A DNA stretch of 64,000 bases. It comes from Atrina japonica. Taxonomy: Eukaryota; Mollusca; Bivalvia; Pterioida; Pinnidae. The stretch covers positions 4,743,501 through 4,807,500 of the forward strand of contig BROG01000002.1 of NCBI GenBank assembly GCA_030159075.1, given 5' to 3'. The notes beneath the pieces are model-generated. The model searched no databases and was not told where the DNA came from. It saw nothing but the letters and a program-made list of their open reading frames with translations. The position numbers and the translations under genes are program-made. Positions 50,121 to 60,990 of this stretch are shown piece by piece (position 1 is the stretch's first letter; each line of letters begins with the position of its first letter).

Positions 50121-51722
50121 ATAAACTTGACAGCTATGTTTGCATTTCCCCAGCACCCAGGACCGGTTATATATATATATATATAAAATAATTAAAAAAA
50201 ATATATATCACATAATTATCCAACATGATTTTCGCAACAGGAAAACATAACTTGAATTAGTTATATTTTCTTTTCGGTATTTTTACTGGCGTTAATTTAC
50301 AACACCATTGATAAATAATTAAAACAGATATTCAATGTTTCTTTTCATCTGTCGCCATATATTATTTCTTCGCGCCGACTCAAAGAAAATCAACAGAAAA
50401 TAGACAAATTCACCCCCTGCAATCTCTGTGTCCGCAAGAACAGAGGGTCTTTTAATACTATACAATTATTTATTTTACTTTAATCGCATCTGCACGCGAC
50501 AGAAGCGCGCCATCTGTCACCGACATAGCGGTACTTCGTTGAATCGAGTACAAGGACAGGTGTTGCGCTTTCAATGGCCGTCTTTAACCTCTTTATATAA
50601 ACAGATAAGAAACCAACGCGAGTTCACTGTTGAAATTTTAGACCGAGTGTTTGATAATTTTTTTTCAACCTGTTCGATCAAGGTTATGTACCCCAGGTGA
50701 ATTGCCAAATCAGCTTCCAGAATCAGTCAGTTATTAGACCCCTTAACCGAGCGTGACGTGCCGTAACGTTTATCAATGAACATGTATAATTTCAAAATAA
50801 GCGACTCAATACAAAGAAATAGATATAAAAGAAAAAAATATAATTTTGAGTGGGCAAATTGACAAAAATGTACACTTGATAATTATGAGAATGTCTAGAT
50901 GATATTAAGAATTTTGCTGGTGTACATGGTAAACCATTTCCTGGACCACAAGGAAACGGTGATTTTGTGTCTGGGAGCCAGAGAATACCTCACTGGGCTT
51001 CCAAATTAATCTATCAACGAAATATTTTTAACGATAAAGAGCTCATAATTCAATGTCTAGGGATACTAGGCCGAAATTTTGCCCCGATATTGAGTAAATT
51101 TTTTGCTGATCCATCCTCGAGCTCCTTTTGAGAAGGATAATCAATGTGATTTATTAAATTATTGCTAAGCGGTTTTTTTTTTTTTTGGTTTTTTTTTTTG
51201 CGTCTGGACGCAGGAAAATCCGACTACGGGATTCCAAATTTAAAAAACACAATATCTTGAAGATGCGTAAAGTCTGACCCCTTATAAAACTACTGCCTCA
51301 CATTTAACCCAATACATGTACATGTACTTAGAAATATGTGCAGTGACCAGGGAAGGCGTGCTTCTAAAGTTGATGAAATAATCATGTAAAAAACCTTTAA
51401 TTTTTCTATACAAAGTCGAAAACTTAAAAACAAATTTATCAAAATTTTCGCTCATCGCACAGCCCTCGCACAGTTTACACCCCTCCAACTTTAAATCATC
51501 ATACTGCTTTTGATGAGGTATAATTGTATAACAGTTTTAAAAAGTATAATTTTACGTCACAAGCCTCAAACCCACCCCTTTTAAAATTCAATAAATATGC
51601 CACTGTTGCTTTTGTTTATTACATAATCAAAATGCATATGAAAACATTTCTTTTACCGGGAAAAAAAATTTTCATTAAAAATGTGTCCCTTCCCCACTTT
51701 CGATTTGCTTCCTACGCCACTG

Positions 51723-51804
51723 TGATGTTAGTATGTACCGATGATGTAGGCTACATTTAGTATGTGACTTAAACCTGTAATGATATGATATGTACCGATG
51801 AAAA
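51723..51804 (+). repeat. Detached, diverged units of the 76-bp satellite
   Basis: TGTACCGATGATGTAGG, CATTTAGTATGTGACTTAAA and a second ATGTACCGATGA match the array at 52862-54110, from which they are split by the insertion at 51805-52861. Confidence 0.6.
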
Positions 51805-52802
51805 GGGCGTAGGACAAGGGGGCAGCGGGAGCACATGTCTCCCTTTTGAAACAAGGGCGGGCACGAGTATGTTTGTGCCCCCGCTTTGTTGACTTATTTT
51901 CTTTTATCACACAGCCACAATTTTTTTTACTGAATACTTGATTTTTATCCGCAAAAAACACAGGTTATCGCAATCTGAAGACAACCCATGCCTACCAAAA
52001 TTTTCGTGCCTAGCTACACTCGTCGAAAACATTTATATCCTCTCCCTTCCCTCTCTATCTCAAATCCTGGATCCATCCTGTATATTTGGGATTTTGTGTT
52101 TTTTTGTTTGTCCTGCATATCGGTAAAGATATTTTCGTTTGCGTTTTCTCAGAATGTATGGATAAAAAAAATTAATTTATTTGTAAACCAAATTTGCATT
52201 TGGGTCAAAATGTATACGATATTCCCATGTGTAATTATCAGCTAAATGTGATTTAATAACGGATCAGGTCTACTTGGCGTATTTTCGCGTCCAGACGCGG
52301 AAAAATGCTCTTCTACGGGCTTCCAAATTAAAAAAATAATTGTTTTTATTAGATGCGTAAAACACAACCTCGTAATGAAGTATAGCCTCACAATTAATCC
52401 AACATTTTAAATTTTGCGTAGTGAGCAGGCGAATGAATTTAAAATTTACACCCACTCAAACTTTAATTCCTCAGTCTGCTATGGATGATGTATGTATCAC
52501 AATAAGTTATAAATTTATGTTTCCAGCCTCAAAAACACCCATCTTTTAATTTTTTTTTCTAGTACTGCCATAGTTGTATATATTTATTGCATAATCAAAA
52601 AGCACATGAAAACAATTTTTACCGACAAAAATATTTTCATAAAAAAAACCCGCCCCACCACTTTTGGTTTGCTTCCTGCGCCACTGTATTAAGTGTATGC
52701 ATAATGACGTGCCTGTTTGGATGCATTACCGTGTAGTCGTGGCTTTTAATCCATTCAATATTTTGAAAGGGTGTCCCCCTACAAACCCCCCCCCCACCCC
52801 CC

Positions 52803-52833
<31 letters not shown>

Positions 52834-52861
52834 CTTTTCTGGACCCAGCTACGCCACTGGA
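51805..52861. mobile_element. Composite insertion splitting the 76-bp satellite
   Basis: The left edge AAAGGGCGTAGGAC resembles the inverse of the right edge CCCAGCTACGCCACTG, and GATGA is present on both flanks as a possible target duplication. Inside, 52280-52687 is related to the right end of the 48199-51722 element, ending GCTTCCTGCGCCACTG, so the insertion is probably nested. Confidence 0.45.
52787..52832. repeat. Poly-C rich tract
   Basis: 46 bp of C with A and G interruptions, inside the composite insertion. Confidence 0.9.
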
Positions 52862-54110
52862 TGATATACATTAATTCTTTGATATGTCACTTAAAAATGA
52901 GGTCCCGGACTTATAACTGAGATCCGGAGTTACCTTGACAGTACGTACCGATGATGAACATTACGTCTTTAGTAGGCCTATGTGACTTATAACTGAGATC
53001 CGGAGTTACCTAGACGGTACGTACCGATTATGTACATTAAGTCTTTAGTATTTTGACTTATAACTGAGGTCCGGAGTTGCCTTGATGGTACGTACCGATG
53101 ATGAAAATTGAGTCTTTAATAGGCCTATGTGACTTATAACTGGATCCGGAGTTACCTCAACGGTACGTACCGATGATGAACATTACGTCTTTAGTAGGCC
53201 TATGTGACTTATAACTGAGATCCGGAGTTGCCTTGGTGGTACGTACCGATGATGAACATTAAGTCTTTAGTAGGCCTATGTGACTTATAACTGAGATCCG
53301 GAGTTGCCTTGATGGTACGTACCGATGATGAACATTAAGTCTTTAGTATTTAGACTTATAACTGAGGTCCAGGAGTTGCCTTGATGGTACGTACCGATGA
53401 TGTACATTAAGTCTTTAGTATTTTGACTTATAACTGAGGTCCAGGAGTTGCCTTGATGGTACGTACCGATGATGAACATTAAGTCTTTAGTAGGCCTATG
53501 TGACTTATAACTGAGATCCGGAGTTGCCTTGATGGTACGTACCGATGATGAACATTAAGTCTTTAGTAGGCCTATGTGACTTATAACTGAGATCCGGAGT
53601 TACCTAGACGGTACGTACCGATGATGAACATTTAGTCTTTAGTAAGCCTATGTGACTTATAACTGAGATCCGGAGTTGCCTTGATAATGAACATTAAGTC
53701 TTTAGTAGGCCTATGTGACTTATAACTGAGATCCGGAGTTACCTATACGGTACGTACCGATGATGAACATTAAGTCTTTAGTAGGCCTATGTGACTTATA
53801 ACTTGATCCCAGAGTTACCTAGACGATACGTACCGATGATGAACATTAAGTCTTTAGTAGGCCTATGTGACTTATAACTGGATTCCAGAGTTACCTTGAT
53901 GGTTCGTGCAGATGATGTACATTAAGTATTTAATATGTGACTTAAAGCTGAGGTCCCAAACTTGTCAGTATGGTACGTACCGATGATGTACATTTAAAGT
54001 CTTTAGTAGACGACATAAAACTGAAGTTTCGATCTTGTCATGTCAGGATTGATTTAAAGTATCGATTATGTTCATGTATAAAGGCAGGTCTTTGGGTGTG
54101 ACTTAAGCCC
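52862..54110 (+). repeat. Satellite array, 76-bp unit
   Basis: About 15 units with ACTTATAACTGAGATCCGGA, GGTACGTACCGATGATGAAC and AAGTCTTTAGTAGGCCTATG. Each unit carries the perfect palindrome GGTACGTACC and AGGCCT. Some units lack the TAGGCCTATG module or the GGTACGTACC module. Edge units are most diverged. Confidence 0.95.
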
Positions 54111-54150
54111 CGATCACACGATTAAAGTTTTCTTGGTCAAAGTTTTTTGA

Positions 54151-54352
54151 GGGGCCTCCGTGGCCGAGTGATTAGAACATTGCGCTTTAAATCACACGGC
54201 CTCTCATCTCTGGTTCGAATCCCGCTAGGGTCATTTCGAATTAAGTGGGAAAGTTTGCCAGTTTTCTTGCGGAAGGTCGGTGGTCTTTACCCGGGTAACC
54301 GGGGTTTCTCCCCCACCAATAAAAACTGGACGCCATCATATAACTGAAAAAG
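54151..54352 (+). mobile_element. SINE S1, full length with intact promoter boxes
   Basis: The tRNA-like head (54151-54230) has A-box TGGCCGAGTGA (54161-54171) and a perfect B-box GGTTCGAATCC (54212-54222), most like a Ser/Leu-type tRNA. The body (GCGGAAGGTCGGTGGTCTTT, CCCACCAATAAAAACTGG) matches the other S1 copies in inverse orientation. Confidence 0.8.
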
Positions 54353-55377
54353 TTTCGACCGGAGCTCTTCTGTTGGAGATGGGTAAATAAATATAGCAAC
54401 AGAAGCTGCGCATGCCTTGTATTGACTTTTATCTTTAACTTTGCGATAATCACAACGGGGTCGTAGATGCATTGGTATCGAGGAAAACAATAGCGGGGAG
54501 AAAAACCGTAAACCGCATTGGACATAAGCTGATATGAAATGCTTCCTAGACGAGAACGTTAAATCAAAAGGAAATTAGAAATAAATCGATGACTAAAACT
54601 GTAATGGATCTAGATGTTAAACAACTTTTAAAATATGTGAATGTGTGTAATATTTTGTTTGTTTGTGAAATCATGTTTGTGTTCATAGTTTTAAAAAAGT
54701 CTTTAATATGTCCACATTAATATTACCCGGGTGTAAATTTTGTTCTGTCTTAAAAGAGGATACTGTGGTATGTAATATTACTGAACATAAAATAAAATAA
54801 CATTTTTTCTTCAAGTATTTGCATTTTATATCTCCTAAATGAATTTGATATTTCATTTCTATATGTATTATTTTTTGCAGAAAAATTTCGATCAAAAACG
54901 ATATAAGCGAGGTGAATTTGGTTTATATAGGCTACATGTCCTTCGATCAGTTGTTAATCAAATTAGAGTTATAAAATTTAATCAGTATACTAAATTTTAA
55001 GGCACCGGCAACCGTCTCGGGAAGTTTTTATTATGTAAGTGGATTGATGTTTTATTATTTTTCAAATTATTTTCTAAATGAAATAAATAAAAACAACTCG
55101 AAGATGATGCATGCATGACCACGATTCATTTGATTTTTGTTGGGGGGGTGTAGTCCCGAACTAGAAGATTTTAATTTGCTACAGATTTATTTCGTGAACA
55201 TGTGATGATGGACGTTATGCTTCTAATTTTCCCCTTTATTTTTAATTCAAAGTTGCATTTATTGTCTTCTGTTTCACTCCGGAGCTGACCGTTAGTTTTT
55301 CACTTTAGAATTCCCCGTTACGTTGTGTAAACGTGTGCAGAGTGGAAGTTGCCTTTTATAGGCGACGTCTTATCTAA

Positions 55378-55616
55378 ACGCCACATTCAACAATTTATCG
55401 GTTAAATGGTGGAGGTCACTTTTTAAAGGTGGTGGAGAGAACCCGGTTATAACGTAACTGAGAAGAGACCATTGGCCTCCTGCGAGAAAACTTTAACCTC
55501 TAGCAAACTTCCTCACAAAATCAGCTAAGGTTCCAGCGGGGCTCGAACACGCACTGATCAGAGGTTTGATACGTTATGGTTTAAAGCAAAATGCTCTAAC
55601 CACTCGGCCACCAGTT
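55378..55616 (-). mobile_element. SINE S1, near full length
   Basis: From ACGCCACATTCAACAATTTA (3' end) through GGTGGAGAGAACCCGGTTAT to a tRNA-like head with GAGCCCCGCTGG and a degenerate B box (TGTTCGAGCCC), ending AACCACTCGGCCACCAG. Confidence 0.75.
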
Positions 55617-56226
55617 CAGTATAGATTGTAACACCAACTACAACTGAATTTTTTTTTTTTTAAAAATGATTCTTCCAGTTACCACCTCTACTCAACAGGT
55701 AATACCACTGGACACTGTGGACAAATGTCAGTTGCCGGGGGGGGGGGGGGGATGGGGTGGGGGTTAGGGTTTGATCATATGTGGTCAGTGATACAATTAT
55801 ATATAATGAAACTCACTAGACAAGTTTGAACCTTATCTTATTATTTCTAGGTGTTCTTTCCAAATTCTATGGAAATTCAGCAAGATTCTTAGGCTGTTTT
55901 CACAATGGGTAATGCAACTCAAACCGTAATCAAAAGGTGATCTTACAAAGACAGGTAGATCTATATAACTTTCATTTTTAGGGGGTAATCACAGAAATTC
56001 TGTGATAGTACACCTTTGAATTTGAAAAGAAATAAGGTAAAGAAGTCAATCTTTATATGAATGTTTTAATAAAATTGTAATTCAATAAATATCAACATAA
56101 CAAATTGTTGTGTTGCTTGTATTTACAGTTGTCTTAAATAAATAGAAATAAATAATTAAAGAACAAAAGAGTTTATAAATAACAGGAAAAATCGTGAATC
56201 TAATAGATAATCCTGAGAGCTTGCAA
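55617..56226. other. Noncoding stretch downstream of the receptor gene
   Basis: A G-run (55737-55750) and a GT/GG patch; otherwise nothing. The region may include the receptor's 3'UTR end. Confidence 0.4.
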
Positions 56227-56299
56227 TTAAATGCTTGTATGACTAGGATCTGTTGTCCCAAGACACTTGATACATAGTTCTTCAAAGGAAACGATCAAC
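56227..56299 (-). other. Possible extra 3' exon near the receptor gene
   Basis: On the minus strand a good acceptor (TTTTTTAATTGCAG, CAG at 56302-56300) precedes a frame open for 23 codons (starting LIVSFEELCIKC) to TAA at 56229-56227. Its phase does not fit a direct join from exon 2. It could be a 3'UTR exon, an alternative end after another exon, or chance. Confidence 0.2.
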
Positions 56300-57020
56300 C
56301 TGCAATTAAAAAATAACATTTTATGATTACTTTTATGATTACTTAAATAACTTGAAATAACTGCACCATGTGATGCAGTTTTTCTCAGATGAAATGTTGT
56401 AAAGAAGGTAAGGAAATAGATATACTGACAAATTTTGTTCTATGAGATATTGTAGAGTCTAGCAGAAAAAATTGTTTTAAAAAATTAAAGTGTTGCTTCA
56501 AAATATTTTATATGTCTGTATCTATGATGTGATTATTCATAGTTAATGATATATTATCTTTATCTTTATCAAAGCAATCCAAATTTGAATTTGAATGAGT
56601 GCAATGCAAATAAGAGAGAACTGCCCTTTCGCAAAATACCGACACACGGTAGACTTTTTCATTATGACGTCACAATCAAATTGCCCATCACATAATTTTT
56701 GGTATGACTATAACATCGTAATCGAATGAGGTAAAAAAATGCAAACTGAGAGCCACCTATCGGACATTTTTGCGATAAGTCAATTAACGACCGATATAAC
56801 CGACATAATACAGGTACTATATAACTATTTACCTTTGTCACTTTTGTCTTTTCGTTCGTGTCTCGGGTGACTTCTTCGGTTGTTTGCTATTTACAATGGG
56901 GCCAGCTTCCATTATCCATTGTTATTCTTATACATGTGAACAAGTGTCAACGTTTGTATTGGTCGTGCATGCCTTTCTCACAATTTCCACTTGCGAATCT
57001 TTCTACTCCCAACATCTTAC

Positions 57021-57277
57021 TCAATATTTAGAATCGATACACACGTATCCATCCGAGTCTATTTCTTGTGGAGTGGTCTCCGGAATAATGTCCATGGTAT
57101 TTACGTAAATGCTTGTATTTGGTTGTAAAAGTGGTGAAATAGGTGATAATCTGTTTACGTCATTTGCATAAAGTCGTGACATAATTTGTGAAGGACGTCT
57201 CAGGCGATCACGTGATGAGATGAAATACTCAACGTAACGTGGTTCTTCTGATGTTGACGATCTGTTTTCGATAAAAT
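57021..57277 (-). CDS. Receptor exon 3: cytoplasmic tail and stop
   Basis: The acceptor TTCATATTTTACAG (CAG at 57280-57278) precedes a frame that stays open for 257 nt to TGA at 57023-57021. Phase matches exon 2: the leftover G plus AT gives Asp150. The exon encodes residues 150-234, ending DGYVCIDSKY. The piece has no ATG start of its own and is under 90 codons, so simple ORF finding misses it. The two TRAF-type motifs and the three adaptor-type tyrosines are all in this exon. No canonical AATAAA is obvious within about 1 kb downstream on this strand, so the 3'UTR end is unknown. Confidence 0.75.
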
Positions 57278-60139
57278 CTGTAAAATATGAATATGGAATT
57301 GCTTGATATTATAATTATATGTATATCACAAATACTTAATGGATAACTGGTGTATTTTTGGTACAAACCAAACACCCCATGTAGCACAACAATACACTCG
57401 ATGTGAAATCATTGCGAGTCAGGGAATTATTTTACAACACAACTACACGTATATATACATAGGCCTACAAGCATACTTGTATGTATATATTTGTAAGCCA
57501 GTTATTTGAAGTATAAATAAGTCTAAATGCCATGAGAATTAATTGTGCTTTTTGTAGATAACCTACTGATGTGAAACTTTCGTCTTTGATTTTATTCTAG
57601 ATAGTATCTACTTCAAAGATTCTTCGGACATATTCGTACTAATAGGCTTATTAGCTACTCATTATACGACAACTGTAAACCGGGCCGTAGGCGTTATTTT
57701 AGCGTTAGGGGCGCGTTAATAAACTGTTACGGTAGAATTCTAGAGATTCATTGTATTATAAAAATACAGAATTATTTGTTCGCTCAAAGGTAAGTTTTTG
57801 TTATATATTCCTCAGTTTCCACCTCTTTAACTTACACATTCATGTCATGTAATAATTAAATGGACATCATCTGTGTGAAATCGTTGGGAGACGCGTTGCT
57901 TATTTACCACACACCCTAACATACAGTACTATGTCATATTACAAAGAGCTCTAGTTATGTACTATAAAAATCAGAGACATACATGACTGTATCTCTGATA
58001 AAAGTAACAAATTATTTTTATAGTTTTTTATGTAAATGTTGAAATAGGATCGTATCGTTGTGTCGATTTTTTTCATGTATTAACTAACACTGAGCGTGAA
58101 CTAACTTCATGCTTTCATCATATTCATTCCTCCGAACATTTAATTTTACTATTTTTGTGTTAAATGTGTTTAAAATACCTGGAATTGTATTACGCTGACG
58201 TTGTATGGGATTCCACGCTATTTAAATCACACGGTAACCCTATCCGAGATTACAATAGCAATTGTCTACCTGTTATCACTGCGCTGTTGTCCCACGGGCG
58301 ATAAAAAAACACGGGTAAAATTCCTCACTGATCCGTCAAATGTTATCACACGGATTCAAAATTACGGAGAACATTGGGGTATGCCTGACATCCAATGAGG
58401 ACAATGGGACCCATATTGTTAACACAATAGAAATGTTTTTACAGTGATTACCGGAACCGTATAGTATTTTTCCTATATTATGTTTTAAGACAATGAGTCT
58501 GCGAGTTAATTGACAGAAAAGAATTCCAAGGTTTAAAGTGAGCTGTAGAAGGATTATATAGAGCTTTGTTCTATCAGCGGATCGTATCAATAATTTACAA
58601 CGCTATTGTTGTTTAATTTCGGTTCCGTTTTTTTGTTTTGTATACATGGGAGGACATATGTGAAAATGAAACCCTGAAAAAAACTAACCAGACATGTACC
58701 GTGGGAAATGTGACAGTTATATGTAACATCAACACACTCTCGCGTAAAAATGAATTAATTATTTATATATTAATAAGTCTTCTAAATTAAATTAAAAAGT
58801 ATCAACACATGATTAATCTATTTTTTGTAGTTTTTATGATTTAACTACAGAGTTTGTTTTACTGACATAACTTGTTGATGATGATTTTTTTTTATGACTA
58901 TTGGGGTTACATTCCTCCATACATTGTGTTTTAATCATAAATAATTTGTTTTAATATTATTAAGTAACAATAGAGCAACGCCTATTTAGATAGTATTTAT
59001 TCTATTTGGTGTCCCCTTTTATATGGAGTAGATATTTGCTCCAGGAACCGTGAAATTACTAAAAGATGTCAACCTAGTTGAATATGGACAACACTATATA
59101 TAATAATTTATGACTTCTGACATTTTTACAATCACCCTATACTTTTGTTAATGTAGAAGATATCAATAATGAATACAATTATCATGTTCCCACATTTTTA
59201 TTTACCTGGGGTTTTTACCCAAAAAGTGGGGACAATATAATTCCCTTGTAAATCAAGAAGTGGGAACATGATACAGTAACCTTAATTACAGACCACCTCG
59301 CTCAGCCTTAGGAGGCAATTTTGCATGCAAATGCGCAGATCTAAATATCGGGGTGTTGCAGTATCATTTTGATCTTTCATTACTAAAAAAATCCGTAAAT
59401 ATGTCCTTTTATGTTCCCTTGTAACAATGCATCAAATAAAATCTAAACAACCCTAAAGGTTTTAATACTATTGTATAATTTGTATCTCTATTAAGTTTTT
59501 AAAAACCGCACATTTTAAAATATTATCGACCTCTTTAGAAGCCATTTACAAGACAAGATTTTAGATATATTAAATACATCTTAGTTATTTGCTTTAAGAT
59601 GGATCGATAGCCGTAAAACATTCTTTTCACAAGAGTGATTTACAGGTCGATAATATTTTCACAATTTATGATCAAACAGCACGGTTCTCACCTGGTTGAT
59701 ATAATATTTCTTTGTCTTCTTTTTTCTTTTTACAGATGAAGCATGCCAAGATGATGTACAAAGCTATACACAGGGACATAAAACATAGGATACCCAGCAA
59801 TACCATTGATATCCTGTACCATTCGTCAGTCAGTAACTCCATCGGCTCACTTTTCCCAACCCCTCCCTCTGGGATGTCAGCTACCGGAACCACGGATGGA
59901 AAGGGTCCCTGGGGTAGATTTATGGAACCATCAAAATCTGTCCATGGTCCGCATACAGTGTCCTGATTAGCTGTGCATGGTTGCAAAACAATTGTATCCA
60001 AGGGACACATTGAGCAGGTGCTACAAATCTCGGAGTTTTCATCATAGAACTCCAACTCGGTACAAGTGATACTGATTTGTTTACAAACACTGACGGATAT
60101 GACACTCAACAAAACGCTGATTCCAAGTAAAAAATCCAT
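57021..60139 (-). CDS. TNF receptor superfamily-like single-pass receptor (spliced, 234 aa)
   Basis: This is a predicted cell-surface receptor of the TNF receptor superfamily. The coding sequence joins 60139-59692 to 57277-57021: 448 + 257 = 705 nt, or 234 codons plus TGA. Residues 1-19 form a hydrophobic signal peptide. Residues 26-63 are one cysteine-rich repeat, with cysteines at 26, 39, 42, 45, 55 and 63 and the signature CSTCSMCP followed by CTANQDTVCG. A Pro/Gly-rich stalk (about 64-108) precedes one transmembrane helix (about 110-135) and a KKKK stop-transfer. The tail (137-234) has TSEE (158-161) and TPQE (218-221), which fit the TRAF2-type [PSAT]-x-[QE]-E motif. Tyrosines 186 (YAND), 207 (YVNT) and 227 (YVCI) could recruit SH2 adaptors. 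The tail is too short for a death domain. Domain calls are from sequence; ligand and signalling route are inference. One-repeat receptors of this kind occur in invertebrates, but orthology is not claimed. Confidence 0.85.
57278..59691 (-). other. Intron 2 of the receptor gene (2414 bp)
   Basis: This GT-AG intron separates the ectodomain/transmembrane exon from the tail exon. It is AT-rich. Its only structured feature is the small inverted repeat at 59184-59271. Open frames inside it on both strands (for example 58201-58398 plus and 58336-58590 minus) overlap each other and show no recognisable domain. Confidence 0.7.
59184..59271. repeat. Small inverted repeat in receptor intron 2
   Basis: TATCATGTTCCCAC on the left pairs with GTGGGAACATGATA on the right; inner TACCTGGGG and CCCAAAAAGTGGGG add a second short stem. 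Confidence 0.75.
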
Positions 60140-60190
60140 GACTGAATATAAATGAATCCCACAGTTCTGTGTGCCTTGTTGTAGGGCTAT
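59692..60190 (-). CDS. Receptor exon 2: 5'UTR end, signal peptide, cysteine-rich repeat, transmembrane helix
   Basis: The exon begins after the acceptor AAATGTTTTCAG (CAG at 60193-60191) and ends before the donor CCAG|GTGAGA (GT at 59691-59690). The first 51 nt are untranslated. The ATG at 60139-60137 is chosen because it is the first in-frame Met after an in-frame TGA in exon 1, and because it starts directly at a signal peptide (MDFLLGISVLLS). The exon encodes residues 1-149 plus the first base of codon 150. Reading past the donor adds only a few residues before a stop, so the 197-residue unspliced frame over this region is too long at both ends. Confidence 0.85.
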
Positions 60191-60694
60191 CTGAAAACAT
60201 TTAATTTGACAGTTAGAACAAGACGGTACAGGTAACACGTGCAATAAAAATGAATTAAATGTCAAAATTTTCTTTATAAAGACGTCATACTCAACCCTAA
60301 TGTTTCCATACTGAGTAGTTGTAGGTTTCTTTTTGACATCTAATTAAAGGGAAATTAATTACCTACACATACTTAAGCACTTCTTGATGCTTGTTAATTT
60401 GACAGCTCTAATTGTTTCCTGGTATCTAATGACGCTTATTACTCGTCCTGGCGTGGCATCAGCAGGCGATTTAAGCTGTCAATTAATTAACAATGAATTA
60501 ATGAAGCTGGCCAGTTGGACCTTTCATTATCAGCGAGGTTCAATGGCGATGTCACTTTTAAAGACACCTCGACATAATACTTTTTTTTCACTTACATATT
60601 GACACTTAACATCTGCTATAGTTGGTTAGTTATCCCCAACAATTAAATGCAAGTGTAGTTTAATAAAAAAAAAATAAAAATTGAAACGTATCTA

Positions 60695-60774
<80 letters not shown>

Positions 60775-60781
60775 AACTCAC
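60191..60781 (-). other. Intron 1 of the receptor gene (591 bp, 5'UTR intron)
   Basis: The intron runs from donor CCGAG|GTGAGT (GT at 60781-60780) to acceptor TTTTCAG at 60191. A (TA)n microsatellite starts only a few bases inside the donor. Confidence 0.65.
60697..60772. repeat. (TA)n microsatellite beside the intron 1 donor
   Basis: About 76 bp of TA ending a few bases from the receptor's exon 1 donor. Confidence 0.95.
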
Positions 60782-60940
60782 CTCGGTTTGTGAATGCAGT
60801 CAAAGACAAATTGAATACACGTTCGGCTCACAGTTCAATTTATAGCAATCATCTATTGTCGTACTCTACATGTTCCAATCATGTTTAAAGTTTCACTGAC
60901 AAGTTAGAACATGTCCTCAATACTTTAAACTACCTGGATA
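60782..60940 (-). other. Noncoding exon 1 (5'UTR) of the receptor gene; right edge approximate
   Basis: The 3' edge is set by the strong donor GAG|GTGAGT. In the frame that leads through exon 2 into the start codon, exon 1 contains TGA at 60802-60800, so the protein cannot extend into it. The transcription start is not visible; 60940 is an estimate from the promoter-like block just upstream. Short upstream ATGs are present, each followed quickly by a stop. Confidence 0.5.
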
Positions 60941-60954
60941 CAGGTGAATCCAGC

Positions 60955-60990
60955 CCACCGCCCCTCGTAATAATATCAACCAATCAGAAC
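60955..60990 (-). promoter_or_regulatory. Possible receptor promoter: CCAAT box and GC box
   Basis: CCAATCAG lies at 60980-60987 (plus-strand letters) and a GC box CCGCCCC at 60958-60964, about 180 bp upstream of the exon 1 donor on the minus strand. Their order suits transcription leftward into exon 1. This is motif evidence only. Confidence 0.35.

Larger units (their letters stand above)
48199..51722. mobile_element. Candidate 3.5-kb DNA transposon with about 60-bp inverted ends
   Basis: Left end CAGTGGCGTAGGAAGC...AAAAGTGGGGGCAA...TTTCATGAAAAATG is mirrored at 51658-51722 (...CCCCACTTTCGATTTGCTTC...CGCCACTG). The CAGTGGCG termini recall hAT-type ends. No matching 8-bp target duplication is visible and no long transposase frame is present, so it would be non-autonomous, decayed, or two separate ends. 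The right 500 bp is related to 52280-52687. Confidence 0.5.

Noticed and set aside
56384..56407. 19-nt plus-strand microexon between TTTTTCTCAG and GAAG|GTAAGG
   Set aside because: Splice motifs are good, but the strand is opposite to the receptor gene and no neighbouring exon is visible; chance is likely.
58201..58590. Frames on both strands inside receptor intron 2
   Set aside because: They overlap each other, lack domains and lie in an intron supported by splice phase.
59672..60265. Unspliced 197-residue frame as the full receptor protein
   Set aside because: It reads through an acceptor at 60193-60191 and a donor at 59691-59690. The spliced model has an in-frame 5' stop, a clean signal peptide and an in-phase tail exon.
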